From: Methylotuvimicrobium buryatense 5G
GTDB lineage: Bacteria; Pseudomonadota; Gammaproteobacteria; Methylococcales; Methylomonadaceae
Assembly (NCBI RefSeq): GCF_000341735.1
Contig: NZ_KB455575.1
Span: 2,321,802-2,385,801 of the forward strand
DNA length: 64,000 nucleotides
Direction: 5' to 3'
Positions 6,720 through 16,342 of the stretch are shown here, piece by piece; within the stretch, counting starts at the first letter, position 1, and every line of letters starts with the position of its first letter. The position numbers were made by a program, and so were the translations under genes. The notes beneath the pieces are model-generated. The model searched no databases and was not told the DNA's origin. It saw only the letters and a program-made list of their open reading frames with translations.

Positions 6720-8546
6720 TCATTTACCCGGCGCGTTATATTCTACCGGCAACACGATCCGAAACGTGGTGCCTTCGCCGACGCGGCTGCCCAAGCGAAT
6801 TTCTCCGTGATGTTTTTTAATGATGCTGTACGAAACCGAAAGCCCTAAACCAGTTCCTTTACCGACCGGTTTGGTCGTAAAAAACGGATCGAAAATCTTA
6901 TTGAGGTGCTTAGGATCGATGCCTTTTCCGGTATCCGCAATATCGATCCATACCCGGCCGCCGGCTTCGGTTCCGCTACGAATCGTGATCGTGCCTTTCT
7001 CTTCAATGGCATGCGCGGCGTTAACCAATAAATTCATGAACACCTGATTCAGTTGATGCGGCAAACACCAGACCCGTGGAAGATCGCCGTATTCTTTAAT
7101 GATATCCGCTTTGTATTTGGTCTCGTTATGCACGATATTCAACGTACTATCCAAACAAGCCTGTAAATCCGCCCATTGCCAGTCATCGTCTCCGCCGACA
7201 TGAGAAAAATCCTTGAGATCCTGCACGATTTTTTTGACTCGCTCAGCTCCTTCTCGCGATTCGCTTAACAAGTCGAGCACGTCTTCTTTCAAAAAAGGCA
7301 AGTCGATCTGCCGTTTAAATGCCTGTAACGGATCGATCCGTTCCGCATCGTTGCAAACCGCATCGATATTTTCATACATTTCTACAAGCTCAAGTAAGTC
7401 CTCTATATAGTTTTTCAACGATGTCAGATTAGAATTGATGTAGCCGATCGGGTTGTTGATTTCATGCGCGACGCCGGCTGCCAGCTGGCCGATCGACGAC
7501 ATTTTTTCCGATTGCATCAATTGCTGTTGCAGCTCCTGAAGTTGTGTCAACGCTTGCTGTAATTCCGTATTACGCTGTTTTAGCAAGTCCTCGGCCTTTT
7601 TATGCTCGGTAATATCGGCCGTGATACCGTCGATTCGTAGCGGCGCTTCGTTTTCATCGCGAACATAACGCATCGATTGATATAGCCAGCGCTGTTCGCC
7701 GTCGGGACGTACGATGCGGTAGGCGAGCTTCTGGGTACCGGCCGCAGGTAAATCGGCTAACCGGTTTTCAACGTTTTGTCTGTCCTTAGGATCAACGATG
7801 GACAACCATAAATCCGGCCTTTCGAAAAAATCCCGGACCGGTCTGCCGGAAATCACCTCGGCCGCATCGTTTAAATAGAGGAGTTTCAAGGTTCCAGGCT
7901 CCATCGACCAGACCACGCTGTCCAATGAATTTAGGATGTCATGCAAACGTTTTTCCGACTCTTCATAGCGTCGCCGGATAATCTGCAACTGGCGGTTAGC
8001 ACCGGCCAGTTCTTGAATGTGCTTGCGTCGGTCGATGTTCAGCAGGATATTGTCGATCGCCAGCGCGATCGCATTGGCCATTAATTGGCCGCTTTCTAGA
8101 TCCGCTTCGGTATATGTCGAAGGTTCATTTAATTTATTAACGCAAATCGTACCAATCGAGCGTTGTCCCGAAATCAGAGGCCAGCAAAGGGCCGCCGCAG
8201 GAATACGCGAATCGGATCTCGGACCGTGATTCTTGAAGCGGGGATCTTGATCGATTTTACCTTTGAGCAATAATGCGCACCGGTTCTCCAACACCCAACG
8301 AATGACTGCGCTTTGATCCGATATCGGCCGTCCGATATATTCTTCGGGCAATCCGGCTCCGGCTTTGATGACATAGCGTTCATTTTCAAGCATGGTCAAC
8401 GAACCGGTATCGGCATCGAACCCTTCCAAAATAAAGCGAAGGATATCTCGGTAAAATTGACCGGGATTTTCGTGCAATGAATCGGATTGACCCAATTGGT
8501 ACAATTCGCTGATCCATTGCAATTGCTTATTTTCATTGAACAGCAT
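6720..8546 (-). CDS. GAF-PAS sensor histidine kinase
   Basis: The 608-residue protein has no membrane segment. Domains in order: GAF (about 25-165), PAS with PAC (about 195-315, ending ADITEHKKAE), a coiled coil of about 30 residues, a dimerisation domain with the phospho-histidine near residue 358 in [11 protein letters not shown], and a HATPase domain (about 460-600; N box [12 protein letters not shown]1 box DTGKGI, G2 box GTGLGL). It should sense a cytoplasmic signal and phosphorylate a receiver, plausibly the REC-PAS protein encoded just upstream or the REC-ATPase beyond it. The start follows GGAGACGCT. The kinase core is closely similar to that of the hemerythrin kinase at 14.5-16.3 kb. 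Confidence 0.95.
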   Translation of the reverse strand: MLFNENKQLQWISELYQLGQSDSLHENPGQFYRDILRFILEGFDADTGSLTMLENERYVIKAGAGLPEEYIGRPISDQSAVIRWVLENRCALLLKGKIDQDPRFKNHGPRSDSRIPAAALCWPLISGQRSIGTICVNKLNEPSTYTEADLESGQLMANAIALAIDNILLNIDRRKHIQELAGANRQLQIIRRRYEESEKRLHDILNSLDSVVWSMEPGTLKLLYLNDAAEVISGRPVRDFFERPDLWLSIVDPKDRQNVENRLADLPAAGTQKLAYRIVRPDGEQRWLYQSMRYVRDENEAPLRIDGITADITEHKKAEDLLKQRNTELQQALTQLQELQQQLMQSEKMSSIGQLAAGVAHEINNPIGYINSNLTSLKNYIEDLLELVEMYENIDAVCNDAERIDPLQAFKRQIDLPFLKEDVLDLLSESREGAERVKKIVQDLKDFSHVGGDDDWQWADLQACLDSTLNIVHNETKYKADIIKEYGDLPRVWCLPHQLNQVFMNLLVNAAHAIEEKGTITIRSGTEAGGRVWIDIADTGKGIDPKHLNKIFDPFFTTKPVGKGTGLGLSVSYSIIKKHHGEIRLGSRVGEGTTFRIVLPVEYNAPGK

Positions 8547-8574
8547 AGCGTCTCCAAAACTTGCTTTAGTTTCT

Positions 8575-8740
8575 TGTATACCCTTTGCTGGTCAAATTTC
8601 GGCACCGGGGGGTTCGTCAAAGGACGCCGTGAATACGTCCATGTAGGCTTTGTGACAGCATCCCTGCTGTCAAAGCCTTTGCCGCCCCCCCCGGCGCCTC
8701 CATGCGTCAATGCCGAAATTTGAAGTGCGATGGGCATACC
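8575..8740. repeat. Family C palindromic repeat, copy C1 (inverted)
   Basis: The element ends with GCCGAAATTTGAAGTGCGAT-GGGCATA and begins with the related arm TATACCC...CAAATTTCGGC, so the ends are imperfect inverted repeats. The interior has CGCCGTGAATACGTCCATG followed by a small hairpin (GACAGCATCCCTGCTGTC). Other copies are at 16343, 17459, 56800 and 63519. It fills much of the 450-bp gap between the GAF-PAS kinase and the REC-PAS gene. The remainder, 8741-8996, shows nothing I can name. Confidence 0.75.
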
Positions 8741-8996
8741 TCAACTCTTTACTTCTTTTGACCAGAATTTAGCGATTTTAATGGTTTAACAAAACATCCC
8801 GACGAGGGGCGGGCTACTTAACCTATAAGCATTCTTGATAACGGACAATCTTCAATGTCTATTCGAACCGCCCGGGCACGGTTTTGGTACACGCAGCGTA
8901 CCCTACGTTTTTTGTGATTATGGTTTGTAGCGCTGCTCTTCCGGCGATATCGGCTCAATCTCTGAATCGGTAACCGAAATCATTGGAGATCATGAC

Positions 8997-9839
8997 TTAA
9001 ACCTGGATTAACACAACAATAACACCTCTGGCGCCGCTGGAATAGCCCATCGCCCGCACCGAAACCGTCGTCTCGACGCCTCCTAGAGTTAAAATTCGAG
9101 CGGTATTATTATCCGGTAAAACGCCGCCGAAACATTGATCTACCCAGTTCATGACTTCCGACGGCATTACCTTGCTGGCTTGCAATCCGACCAGTCCGCC
9201 GACGGACGGACCGAGTAGCATTTTGTCCGATTCATGATTCGAGACGGCTATCATGCCTTGTTCATCGATACCCACCACCGCTACCGGCAAATGCTCGAGT
9301 ATTTCTTGCGATACCTGCAGCAAATTGACATTGCGAATAATTTCCCGCGTTTTTTCTTTGACCTGGCGCTCCAACTCCCGGTTGAATTGCTGGAGTTCCT
9401 CGTTGGCGCTTTGCAACTCGGCGGTCAATCGCCGATTGTCGAAAGCCATCTCATAATGTTCAAACGCTATGCGGATATTATCCCGCAACAAATCGTCTTC
9501 CCACGGCTTGGTCAAAAATTTATAAATCGCTCCTTCATTGATCGCATTGGTGACCGATTCCAAGTCGGTGTACCCGGACAACATGATACGCATCGTGTCG
9601 GGGTAAAGAACTTTAACTTCGCTTAAAAACTCGGCACCGGTCATGTGCGGCATGCGTTGGTCGGAAACGATAACTCCTACGCGTTGTCGACCCAATAGTT
9701 CCAATCCTTCGGCACCGCTATTGGCCGTCAAAATTTGATAACCATCTCTACGCAAGGACCGTTTCAAAGCTTTGACGATATTGATTTCGTCGTCGACGAG
9801 TAAGAGCACACGCTCCGATGGCGATTCGGATTCAGTCAT
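8997..9839 (-). CDS. Response regulator with receiver, coiled coil and PAS-like domain
   Basis: The 280-residue protein starts with a receiver domain (about 10-125; acidic pair in LLLVDDE, phospho-acceptor in VIVSDQRMP, lysine in FLTKPW). A coiled coil of about 45 residues rich in Glu, Gln and Arg follows, then a PAS-like domain (about 180-280, EHLPVAVVGIDEQGMI). There is no DNA-binding, HD-GYP or cyclase output, so it probably signals by protein contact. Its receiver is of the RpfG-like subtype, like the receiver of the REC-ATPase next to it. The start follows AGGAG. It lies between a kinase gene and the ATPase gene on one strand, separated from each by a repeat. Confidence 0.9.
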   Translation of the reverse strand: MTESESPSERVLLLVDDEINIVKALKRSLRRDGYQILTANSGAEGLELLGRQRVGVIVSDQRMPHMTGAEFLSEVKVLYPDTMRIMLSGYTDLESVTNAINEGAIYKFLTKPWEDDLLRDNIRIAFEHYEMAFDNRRLTAELQSANEELQQFNRELERQVKEKTREIIRNVNLLQVSQEILEHLPVAVVGIDEQGMIAVSNHESDKMLLGPSVGGLVGLQASKVMPSEVMNWVDQCFGGVLPDNNTARILTLGGVETTVSVRAMGYSSGARGVIVVLIQV

Positions 9840-9857
9840 AAATAAACTCCTAAGAGA

Positions 9858-10035
9858 CCTAAATTCGGCAATTTAACCATGAAGCACATGAAGTTCGTGA
9901 GGTATTTCAAGATGATATTCATAATCTTTTAGCAACCTTTCAGGAGTGCAAAATTGTTTTGCAAAAGCATGGCGGGCTATTGAATTGACTTGTTATTCTT
10001 CATGATCTTCATGGTGAAATGCTTTTTCTAGATTG
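9858..10035. repeat. Family E repeat, copy E3
   Basis: The left end reads CCTAAATTCGGCAATTTAACC and the right end CTTCATGGTGAAATGCTTTT, so this is the most complete E copy. The two halves form a loose inverted repeat (CATGAAGCACATGAAG against CTTCATGATCTTCATG). It fills the 236-bp gap between the REC-ATPase gene and the REC-PAS gene and could separate their expression. Confidence 0.65.
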
Positions 10036-10075
10036 ATGAATATTGTAATCGTAGCCCTTTATTTCGACGCACGAC

Positions 10076-12322
10076 TCAGAATAAACTCTGCGGCCCCAGA
10101 ACACGTAATATTTCCTCACAAGTCGTCGTACCCGCGACTACCTTATCGAATGCATCGTCGAGCAGCGTTCGATAGCCGTTTTCAACCGCCATGGCTCTCA
10201 GGTCGCCGAAACTGGCCTGTGCGGTTATCAGATCGCGCATGGCTTCGTTGAGCGCCAATATCTCCATCAAGCAAACTCGGCCCTGATAGCCGGTATTGCC
10301 ACAGTTTTCGCACCCTTTGCCCCGGTATACTTCGATCGCGTTTGTATTGAATAACGGGCCGAGCATGCGCATCGTTTCAGGATCGGGCGCGCAGACTTCC
10401 CGACAATGCGTGCAAATCTTGCGTACCAAGCGCTGAGAAATTACACCTTCGAGCCCGCTGGCGACGATGAATGGCTTCAAGCCCAAATCGATTAATCTTG
10501 CCACCGTTGCCAATGCGGAATTGGTATGCAGCGTAGAAAACACTAAATGACCGGTTAGAGCCGCCTGAAAGGCCACTTCGGCGGTTTCGAAATCGCGGAT
10601 TTCTCCTAACAGAATCACATCGGGGTCTTGCCGTAAAATCGCGCGCAATATCACCGGAAAAGTCAATGCGATCTTTTCGCGCACATTGACCTGACCGGCC
10701 GAATCGAGAAAATATTCGACCGGCTCTTCGATCGTGAGATAGTTTTTTGTCGGTGTCACGCCGTGCTGCAGTAAGGCATAAAGCGTAGTCGTCTTGCCGC
10801 TGCCGGTCGGTCCGGTCGCGAGTACGATACCCTGCGGTTTGTTGATCAGATGCAACAATTTCTCCCGTTCCGATTCCGCAACGTCAAGGTTATCGATACT
10901 TTGAATCTGCGCGTTCCTGTCCAGAATTCGCATCACGACCTTTTCCCCGTTGATGACCGGCAGGGTCGAAATTCTAAGGTCGACGATACGCATCGGCGTT
11001 TTGACGGTAATCCGTCCGTCCTGAGGCCTGCGCCGCTCGGTGATGTCCATTTCGGCCATGACTTTGATGCGCGAAACGAGTTGATTGTGCAGTTGGTTCG
11101 GAATGTATATCTTGTCGAACAAAATACCGTCGATCCGGTAACGAACGACGATGCTTTTCGTTCGCGGTTGAATATGAATATCGCTGGCTCTCAGGCGTAT
11201 CGCTTCGATGATGATCGAATTGACCAATCGTATTGCCGGCGGTTCGGACGTTTCCTGCAGCAATTGTTCGAGCGAAATATCGTCTTCGTGATCGATGACG
11301 ACTTCGATCGTCTCGAACGGGTCGAGAGCGGAAACTATGGTTTCGATTTCTCCGAAGCTCGGCTCGTCGCCGTAAACGGCATTGATTTTTTTCTTGATCG
11401 CGGCGATATCGGCCATCACGGTTTCAATCGTCAAGCCGGTCATGAACCGTAATTCCGCCTGCAAGCCCATATCGAGCGGGTCGGCCATGACCAGTAACAA
11501 TTGGCGTTGATCGACTTTCAACGGCAATACGCAATGTTGTTCGCACACCGAACGCGGCAACAGCTCGACCGCTTCGGGATTGACCTGAAACTCCGGCAGC
11601 GAGACTTCTTCGATGAGCAGTTCCTTACGTAAAATGCTGCGAATCGTTTTCTCGGCCACCCATTCGCGCTCCAATATCAATTTGAGCATCGAATCCTTTC
11701 GAGTCTGCTTGATTTTGTATAACTCTTGAAGCTGCCGATCGCTGAGCAATTGTTTTTTATGCAGCATGATCGCGATTCGGGCGCTATCGGACACGGCCAG
11801 TTTGCTGAGTCGCTTAATCTCCTTGCTTTTATTGACATTGTCGTGCTGGAGCTTTTTATTTTTTTCGATCAGGTCGTACTGTTCCAGCGCCAAGCCGACC
11901 GTGATACGCAAATCGTCGTTATTCCAGGGTTTGAGAATGAACTTATAGACCGCGCCTTCGTTGATCGCACCGAGTACCGCGCCGGTATCGGCCTCGCCGG
12001 TCAGCATGATCCGAATAATGTCGGGATGAAGCATTTTGACGCGCCGCAGCAATTCGGCTCCGTTCATGCCCGGCATTTTATAGTCGGAAATGATCAGCTG
12101 AAATTGACCGTTCGCGAGCGTGTGCAAAGCTTCGTCGCCGGACATAGCGACTTCGACGCGGTAGTTTTCCTGACGAAACACGCGCCGCAACGCGCTGAGT
12201 ACGTTGGGTTCGTCGTCAACCAGTAATATGCCGTACGCCTTGGATGCTTGCTGCGTATCGTCTTGCTCGTCCGCGGCGTCGGTATTTTGGCCGCCGGTAA
12301 ACAATGAGGCATAAAACGACAT
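10076..12322 (-). CDS. Receiver domain fused to a PilB/GspE-family assembly ATPase
   Basis: Residues about 28-145 form a receiver domain (LLVDDEPN, phospho-acceptor in LIISDYKMP, lysine in FILKPW). A MshEN/GSPII_E_N-like region follows (about 180-330), with two weak copies of the c-di-GMP-binding helix pattern (RIAIMLHKKQLLSDRQLQEL). Then comes a complete type II/IV assembly ATPase (about 360-745): Walker A GPTGSGKTT near 503-511, Asp box and Walker B ILLGEIRD, His box TLHTNSA, and a zinc-binding four-Cys set (CTHC, CENC). Standard PilB or GspE lack a receiver, so phosphorylation may gate the motor. It is third in a tight operon behind a GTPase and a kinase. The organelle it powers is not encoded here. 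Confidence 0.95.
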   Translation of the reverse strand: MSFYASLFTGGQNTDAADEQDDTQQASKAYGILLVDDEPNVLSALRRVFRQENYRVEVAMSGDEALHTLANGQFQLIISDYKMPGMNGAELLRRVKMLHPDIIRIMLTGEADTGAVLGAINEGAVYKFILKPWNNDDLRITVGLALEQYDLIEKNKKLQHDNVNKSKEIKRLSKLAVSDSARIAIMLHKKQLLSDRQLQELYKIKQTRKDSMLKLILEREWVAEKTIRSILRKELLIEEVSLPEFQVNPEAVELLPRSVCEQHCVLPLKVDQRQLLLVMADPLDMGLQAELRFMTGLTIETVMADIAAIKKKINAVYGDEPSFGEIETIVSALDPFETIEVVIDHEDDISLEQLLQETSEPPAIRLVNSIIIEAIRLRASDIHIQPRTKSIVVRYRIDGILFDKIYIPNQLHNQLVSRIKVMAEMDITERRRPQDGRITVKTPMRIVDLRISTLPVINGEKVVMRILDRNAQIQSIDNLDVAESEREKLLHLINKPQGIVLATGPTGSGKTTTLYALLQHGVTPTKNYLTIEEPVEYFLDSAGQVNVREKIALTFPVILRAILRQDPDVILLGEIRDFETAEVAFQAALTGHLVFSTLHTNSALATVARLIDLGLKPFIVASGLEGVISQRLVRKICTHCREVCAPDPETMRMLGPLFNTNAIEVYRGKGCENCGNTGYQGRVCLMEILALNEAMRDLITAQASFGDLRAMAVENGYRTLLDDAFDKVVAGTTTCEEILRVLGPQSLF

Positions 12323-12324
12323 TG

Positions 12325-13581
12325 TTAAGACTCTTTAGGGTTCTGAATGGCGTTATGCACAGGTAAGTTAACCGTTACCCGAGTTCCCTTACCTATCTGG
12401 CTCACGATATCGATCGAGCCGCCGTGCTCTTTGACTATATCGTGACAAACGGTCAAGCCCAGGCCCGTCCCCTGCCCGACCTCTTTAGTCGTGAAAAACG
12501 GTTCGAACACATGCGGTAAAACCGTCTCCGGAATGCCTCGTCCGTTATCTTGAACTTCGAGCACGACAGCCCCGTTTCGAACAGCGGTGCGGATACGAAT
12601 AATGCCGTTTGTTTCGATCGCATCTACCGCATTACCCAGCAGCCCGTATACGACTTGGCCTAATTGTGCGGATTGACATTGAATCGGCGTTTCCGAAGAC
12701 AGTTCCAAAACGAGTTTCGCTTTTTGTTGCCATTGCGATTCGGCAACCTGGCAGATTTGCCGAACGATCGTATCGATATCGGCTCGTTCGGTTTCGGTTT
12801 GATCGATACGCGAAAACCCCTTCAATGCAATAACGATCTTCGCGATACGATCGAGTCCTTCGAGGCTTTCTTTCATCAAATCCTTGAAATCGTCGAGCAA
12901 TAACGACAATTCCCGCTCTTCCCAGACTTTGCGTAAATCCTTCGATGAAGCCCCGTTATCGATCAAAGCATTGAATTCGTAAAACGATTCCAGATAGGAT
13001 GCGGCGGTAGCGACATTGCTGCGAATGAAGCCTAACGGATTGTTGATCTCATGCGCCACACCGGCCGCCAACCGACCTACCGAAGCCTGCTTTTCATTTC
13101 TATAAAGCTTCAAATGCGCCTTTTCGATCGTTTTAACCTGCTCCTTGACGCGTATTTCCAAACTTTCGGACAGTTTTTTGTAGCGCGCTTCGGACGCTTG
13201 CAAAGCCACGTTTCTGCGCTGTAATTCCTCGAAATCGTCGCGCTGGGTTTGTAGATGAATATCGGATGCCAACAAATAGCGAGCATTGCAGCGCAAAATC
13301 AACTGCATCAAATCGGCCGCGGCACTCAAGCGTTCGGATGGAACGGCGGTTCGTGTCTGCAAAAAGCCGACAGGCTCCAGCTCGCCATGCAACGGCACCC
13401 GATCAACCGTCTTCGAGCTGTTGTCGCCGATTACGCTTGCCCCTGTATCGTCCACGACGCCGACCGTAGTGTCCAATAAGACATTCAATGCCGAAATCAA
13501 GCGGCTCTTGTCTATACCTTTCAAGAGCTCGTCAAGATTTAAATCGCGTTCGAAATCGCCCCCCGATTGAAAATCGTACAT
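12325..13581 (-). CDS. Soluble sensor histidine kinase of the GTPase/ATPase operon
   Basis: From the start at 13581 the protein has 418 residues. Residues 1-120 form an unrecognised, perhaps GAF-like sensor region. A coiled coil (about 120-165) is followed by the phospho-histidine near residue 176 in [11 protein letters not shown] and a HATPase domain (GLLGNAVDAI, DNGRGIP, GTGLGL). The start lies 4 bp after the GTPase gene and the stop 2 bp before the REC-ATPase gene, so the three are surely cotranscribed and the fused receiver is the natural target. A longer frame up to 13653 would overlap the GTPase gene and adds a basic segment without homology. Confidence 0.94.
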   Translation of the reverse strand: MYDFQSGGDFERDLNLDELLKGIDKSRLISALNVLLDTTVGVVDDTGASVIGDNSSKTVDRVPLHGELEPVGFLQTRTAVPSERLSAAADLMQLILRCNARYLLASDIHLQTQRDDFEELQRRNVALQASEARYKKLSESLEIRVKEQVKTIEKAHLKLYRNEKQASVGRLAAGVAHEINNPLGFIRSNVATAASYLESFYEFNALIDNGASSKDLRKVWEERELSLLLDDFKDLMKESLEGLDRIAKIVIALKGFSRIDQTETERADIDTIVRQICQVAESQWQQKAKLVLELSSETPIQCQSAQLGQVVYGLLGNAVDAIETNGIIRIRTAVRNGAVVLEVQDNGRGIPETVLPHVFEPFFTTKEVGQGTGLGLTVCHDIVKEHGGSIDIVSQIGKGTRVTVNLPVHNAIQNPKES

Positions 13582-13585
13582 CGTC

Positions 13586-14254
13586 TCAACCTTTTGCCGA
13601 TGATAATGAACCGCCCAACGTTTGCGCGATAAAGCTATCGCAATCGAGACCATGATCCGATTGCAAGCGGTACAGCCGATCGCAGGTTAGATAAACAGCC
13701 GCCAACAAAGCCTTGAAGGTCTCGATGATGCCCTCGCCGGTCAACGCCGAACTAAACAAAACCGGCCACGGCGCCTTTTCCCACCGCGCCATGATTTCCT
13801 GTTCGCTCAGAATTGCCGGCAAGTCGCGCTTGTTGAACTGCACGACCAACGGCAATTGCTGAAAATCGAGCCCGACGCGCGCGGCGTTTGCGGCCAAATT
13901 TTCAAACGACTCGCCGTTATTGACGCTTTGCGTCCGCTGCGAATCGGCAACGAACACGACACCATCGGACCGGGACAACACGGCCTTGCGCGTACTGTCG
14001 TGTATCACCTGCCCCGGCACCGTGTAAACCTTGAATTTGATCAATAACCCGGACGGTGCGCGAAATCCCAACGGCAATAAATCGAAAAACAAGGTTCGAT
14101 CGTCGGCGGTTTCCATGATCATCAACTCGCCTTTCATATCGGGCGTCAAAATATCGTGCAGACGCATTAAATTAGTGGTCTTGCCGCTGAGCGCCGGGCC
14201 GTAATAAACCAGCTTGATCGTCAGTTTTTGACTGCTTTCGTCGTATTGAGCCAT
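13586..14254 (-). CDS. mglA: MglA-like Ras-superfamily GTPase
   Basis: The family includes Myxococcus MglA, the switch that sets cell polarity and controls pili and gliding motors. The 222-residue protein has the P-loop GPALSGKT, the switch II motif as TVPGQ (the MglA form, in place of DxxGQ), and NKRD for guanine specificity. The DRTLFFDLLPL segment is also typical of MglA. About 30 residues at the C-terminus go beyond the usual length. The start at 14254 gives MAQYDESSQKLTIKLVYYG, matching the family N-terminus; an upstream start at 14332 is possible but lacks support. No Roadblock-type activator (MglB) is seen nearby. It heads the operon with the kinase and the REC-ATPase. Confidence 0.92.
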   Translation of the reverse strand: MAQYDESSQKLTIKLVYYGPALSGKTTNLMRLHDILTPDMKGELMIMETADDRTLFFDLLPLGFRAPSGLLIKFKVYTVPGQVIHDSTRKAVLSRSDGVVFVADSQRTQSVNNGESFENLAANAARVGLDFQQLPLVVQFNKRDLPAILSEQEIMARWEKAPWPVLFSSALTGEGIIETFKALLAAVYLTCDRLYRLQSDHGLDCDSFIAQTLGGSLSSAKG

Positions 14255-14415
14255 GACCTTAGGAAAAAATCGACCGATGAATAAAACATCCAGTATAGCC
14301 GCCATTCGCAAAACGAATTGCTGCCCATACACTTACGCCAGTCTACGCCAAACGAACGAAACAATTCAACTTTAGGCTATACTACGAAAATTATACGTTT
14401 AGCGCTGTTAAACTT

Positions 14416-14521
14416 AGGATTTGGTCATAAATAACTCCCCTATTTTTAATGCAAGGCAAGCAGGTTCGGTAACTCGCTACAAAACTCATAGCTCCAGGAA
14501 GTTATTTTTCACGAAATCCTT
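14416..14521. repeat. Family D palindromic repeat, copy D1 (short form)
   Basis: The ends are inverted: TAGGATTTGGTCATAAATAACT and AGTTATTTTTCACGAAATCC. The inner part is short, with GGTTCGGTAACTCG. It lies in the divergent region between the GTPase operon and the hemerythrin kinase, ending 16 bp before the latter's start, so it may contain the promoter or leader of one or both. An extended reading of the kinase start at 14421 would be repeat-encoded. Confidence 0.75.
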
Positions 14522-14537
14522 AACCGACTCGAATAAT

Positions 14538-16316
14538 ATGGATTCTATTTTAACTTGGAACGATAGTCTTAAATTAGGCATAACCAGCGTCGACGATCAG
14601 CACCGTCGACTTTTAGAGCTAATCAACCGTCTCGACGAAGCCGTAGCCTTAGGCCATGCCCCCGATACAATCACCGAACTTCTCGACGATTTGATCGATT
14701 ACACACGCTATCATTTCGACGAAGAAGAGAAATTGATGCAACAATCGGACTTCGAGGAAGCATTGTTCATATCGCACAAAAACGAACATCGACAATTTGT
14801 CGAAACAATCGTCGAAGCGCGCAACCAGAAACCGGACAACGCATCTTTTTTACTACATCACCTTTTGGATTTTTTATTCGACTGGCTATACCGGCACATA
14901 CTCGGCACCGATAAAAAAATGGCCGACCGCATTCTCGGTAAGCCGATTTCAGATGCGGCTAAGATCGACCAAGCCGGCATTATCATGCAAAGCAATCTCT
15001 ATTCGGCTTTACGGGAAAGCGAAGACCGATTCAAGGAAATGGCCGATAATTTACCGGCATTGATATGGATTTCCAATGCCAAAAACATTCCGGTCTTCTG
15101 CAATCGTTACCGGCATAAAAAATTCAATATCCCCTTAGGCTCCGGCAACCATTCGCAATGGTTGGATATGATACATCCCGACGACCGGGATAAAGTTGCG
15201 GATACCTATGCCCATGCCGCATCCGACTTAAAAAAGTTCAAAATTCAATACCGCTTGCGTCGAGAAGATGAAAGTATTGTCTGGATTCTGGAAACCGGCG
15301 TCCCGCGAATCAGAAGAAACGGCAGTTTTGCCGGACTCATGGGCTGCGGCATGGATATTACCAATCAAAAGAATGCCGAAATCACAATCGCCCGCATCAA
15401 TCAGTTATTGATGGAACAAGTCGAGGAACGGACGCAGCAGTTGCTCGATGCCAACAAAACCTTGGAAGCGGAAAAAAACGAACAAGTCCGACTGAATGCA
15501 CGCCTAAAAGAAACCCAAGCCCATTTGATTCAATCCGAAAAAATGGCATCGATCGGGCAACTAGCAGCCGGTGTCGCTCATGAAATCAACAATCCGTTAG
15601 GTTATGTTTTTTCCAACCTGAATAGCTTAAAACAATACCTGAACGATATCCTGCTGTTTTCGGAGACCGCCGAAAAGCTTGCCCAAGAACTGCCCGCCGA
15701 TAACCGCGAAGTTCTTGCTTATCATCAGCTCAAGGAAAACATCGATATCGATTATCTAAAAACCGACTTGTCGGATCTGGTCGATGAATCGATCGAAGGA
15801 GCAACGCGCGCGCGTAAGATCGTACAAGATCTTAGAGATTTCTCTCGAATCGACAAGCAGGAAATGGAACTATTCGACATCGAGGCCGGTATCGACGCCA
15901 CCTTGAATATCATCCAAAACGAACTCAAATACAAGGCGAAAATCGTCAAGGAATATAGCGGATTAGAACCATATCGATGCATCGGCGCACAGATGAATCA
16001 GATATTCATGAACTTATTGGTCAACGCCGCTCACGCCATCGAAACGTTCGGTACTATTTATATCAGAACCGGAACCGAAAAAGACCATATTTGGATTGAA
16101 ATCGAAGACACCGGAAAAGGTATTCCTGAAGAAATCCGCTCTAAACTTTTCGACCCGTTTTTCACGACGAAACCGGTTGGCCAAGGAACCGGATTGGGTT
16201 TATCGCTATCCTATAAAATCATCCAAAACCACAGCGGTAAGATTGAGGTAGAATCCTACATCGGCAAAGGCAGTAAATTCAGAATATGTTTACCGCTGAC
16301 TTCCAATGGGTGCTAA
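14538..16316 (+). CDS. Bacteriohemerythrin-PAS sensor histidine kinase
   Basis: Residues 1-135 form a bacteriohemerythrin with all ligands of the di-iron site: H22, H59, E63, H80, H84, H120 and D125. Such sites bind oxygen or sense redox state. A PAS domain (about 160-280), a coiled coil, the phospho-histidine motif GVAHEINNP and a HATPase domain ([24 protein letters not shown]) follow. The protein has 592 residues and no membrane segment. The ATG at 14538 begins exactly at the hemerythrin N-terminus; upstream codons lie in repeat D1. It is divergent from the GTPase operon, and its kinase core is very close to that of the GAF-PAS kinase at 6.7-8.5 kb. It probably feeds oxygen status into the same relay. 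Confidence 0.95.
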   Translation: MDSILTWNDSLKLGITSVDDQHRRLLELINRLDEAVALGHAPDTITELLDDLIDYTRYHFDEEEKLMQQSDFEEALFISHKNEHRQFVETIVEARNQKPDNASFLLHHLLDFLFDWLYRHILGTDKKMADRILGKPISDAAKIDQAGIIMQSNLYSALRESEDRFKEMADNLPALIWISNAKNIPVFCNRYRHKKFNIPLGSGNHSQWLDMIHPDDRDKVADTYAHAASDLKKFKIQYRLRREDESIVWILETGVPRIRRNGSFAGLMGCGMDITNQKNAEITIARINQLLMEQVEERTQQLLDANKTLEAEKNEQVRLNARLKETQAHLIQSEKMASIGQLAAGVAHEINNPLGYVFSNLNSLKQYLNDILLFSETAEKLAQELPADNREVLAYHQLKENIDIDYLKTDLSDLVDESIEGATRARKIVQDLRDFSRIDKQEMELFDIEAGIDATLNIIQNELKYKAKIVKEYSGLEPYRCIGAQMNQIFMNLLVNAAHAIETFGTIYIRTGTEKDHIWIEIEDTGKGIPEEIRSKLFDPFFTTKPVGQGTGLGLSLSYKIIQNHSGKIEVESYIGKGSKFRICLPLTSNGC

Positions 16317-16342
16317 TGCGGCACAATGTTTATAGCTTGTTT

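Noticed and set aside
14416-14537. Longer N-terminus for the hemerythrin kinase from 14421
   Set aside because: The added 39 residues come from repeat D1, while hemerythrin homologues begin at the ATG at 14538.
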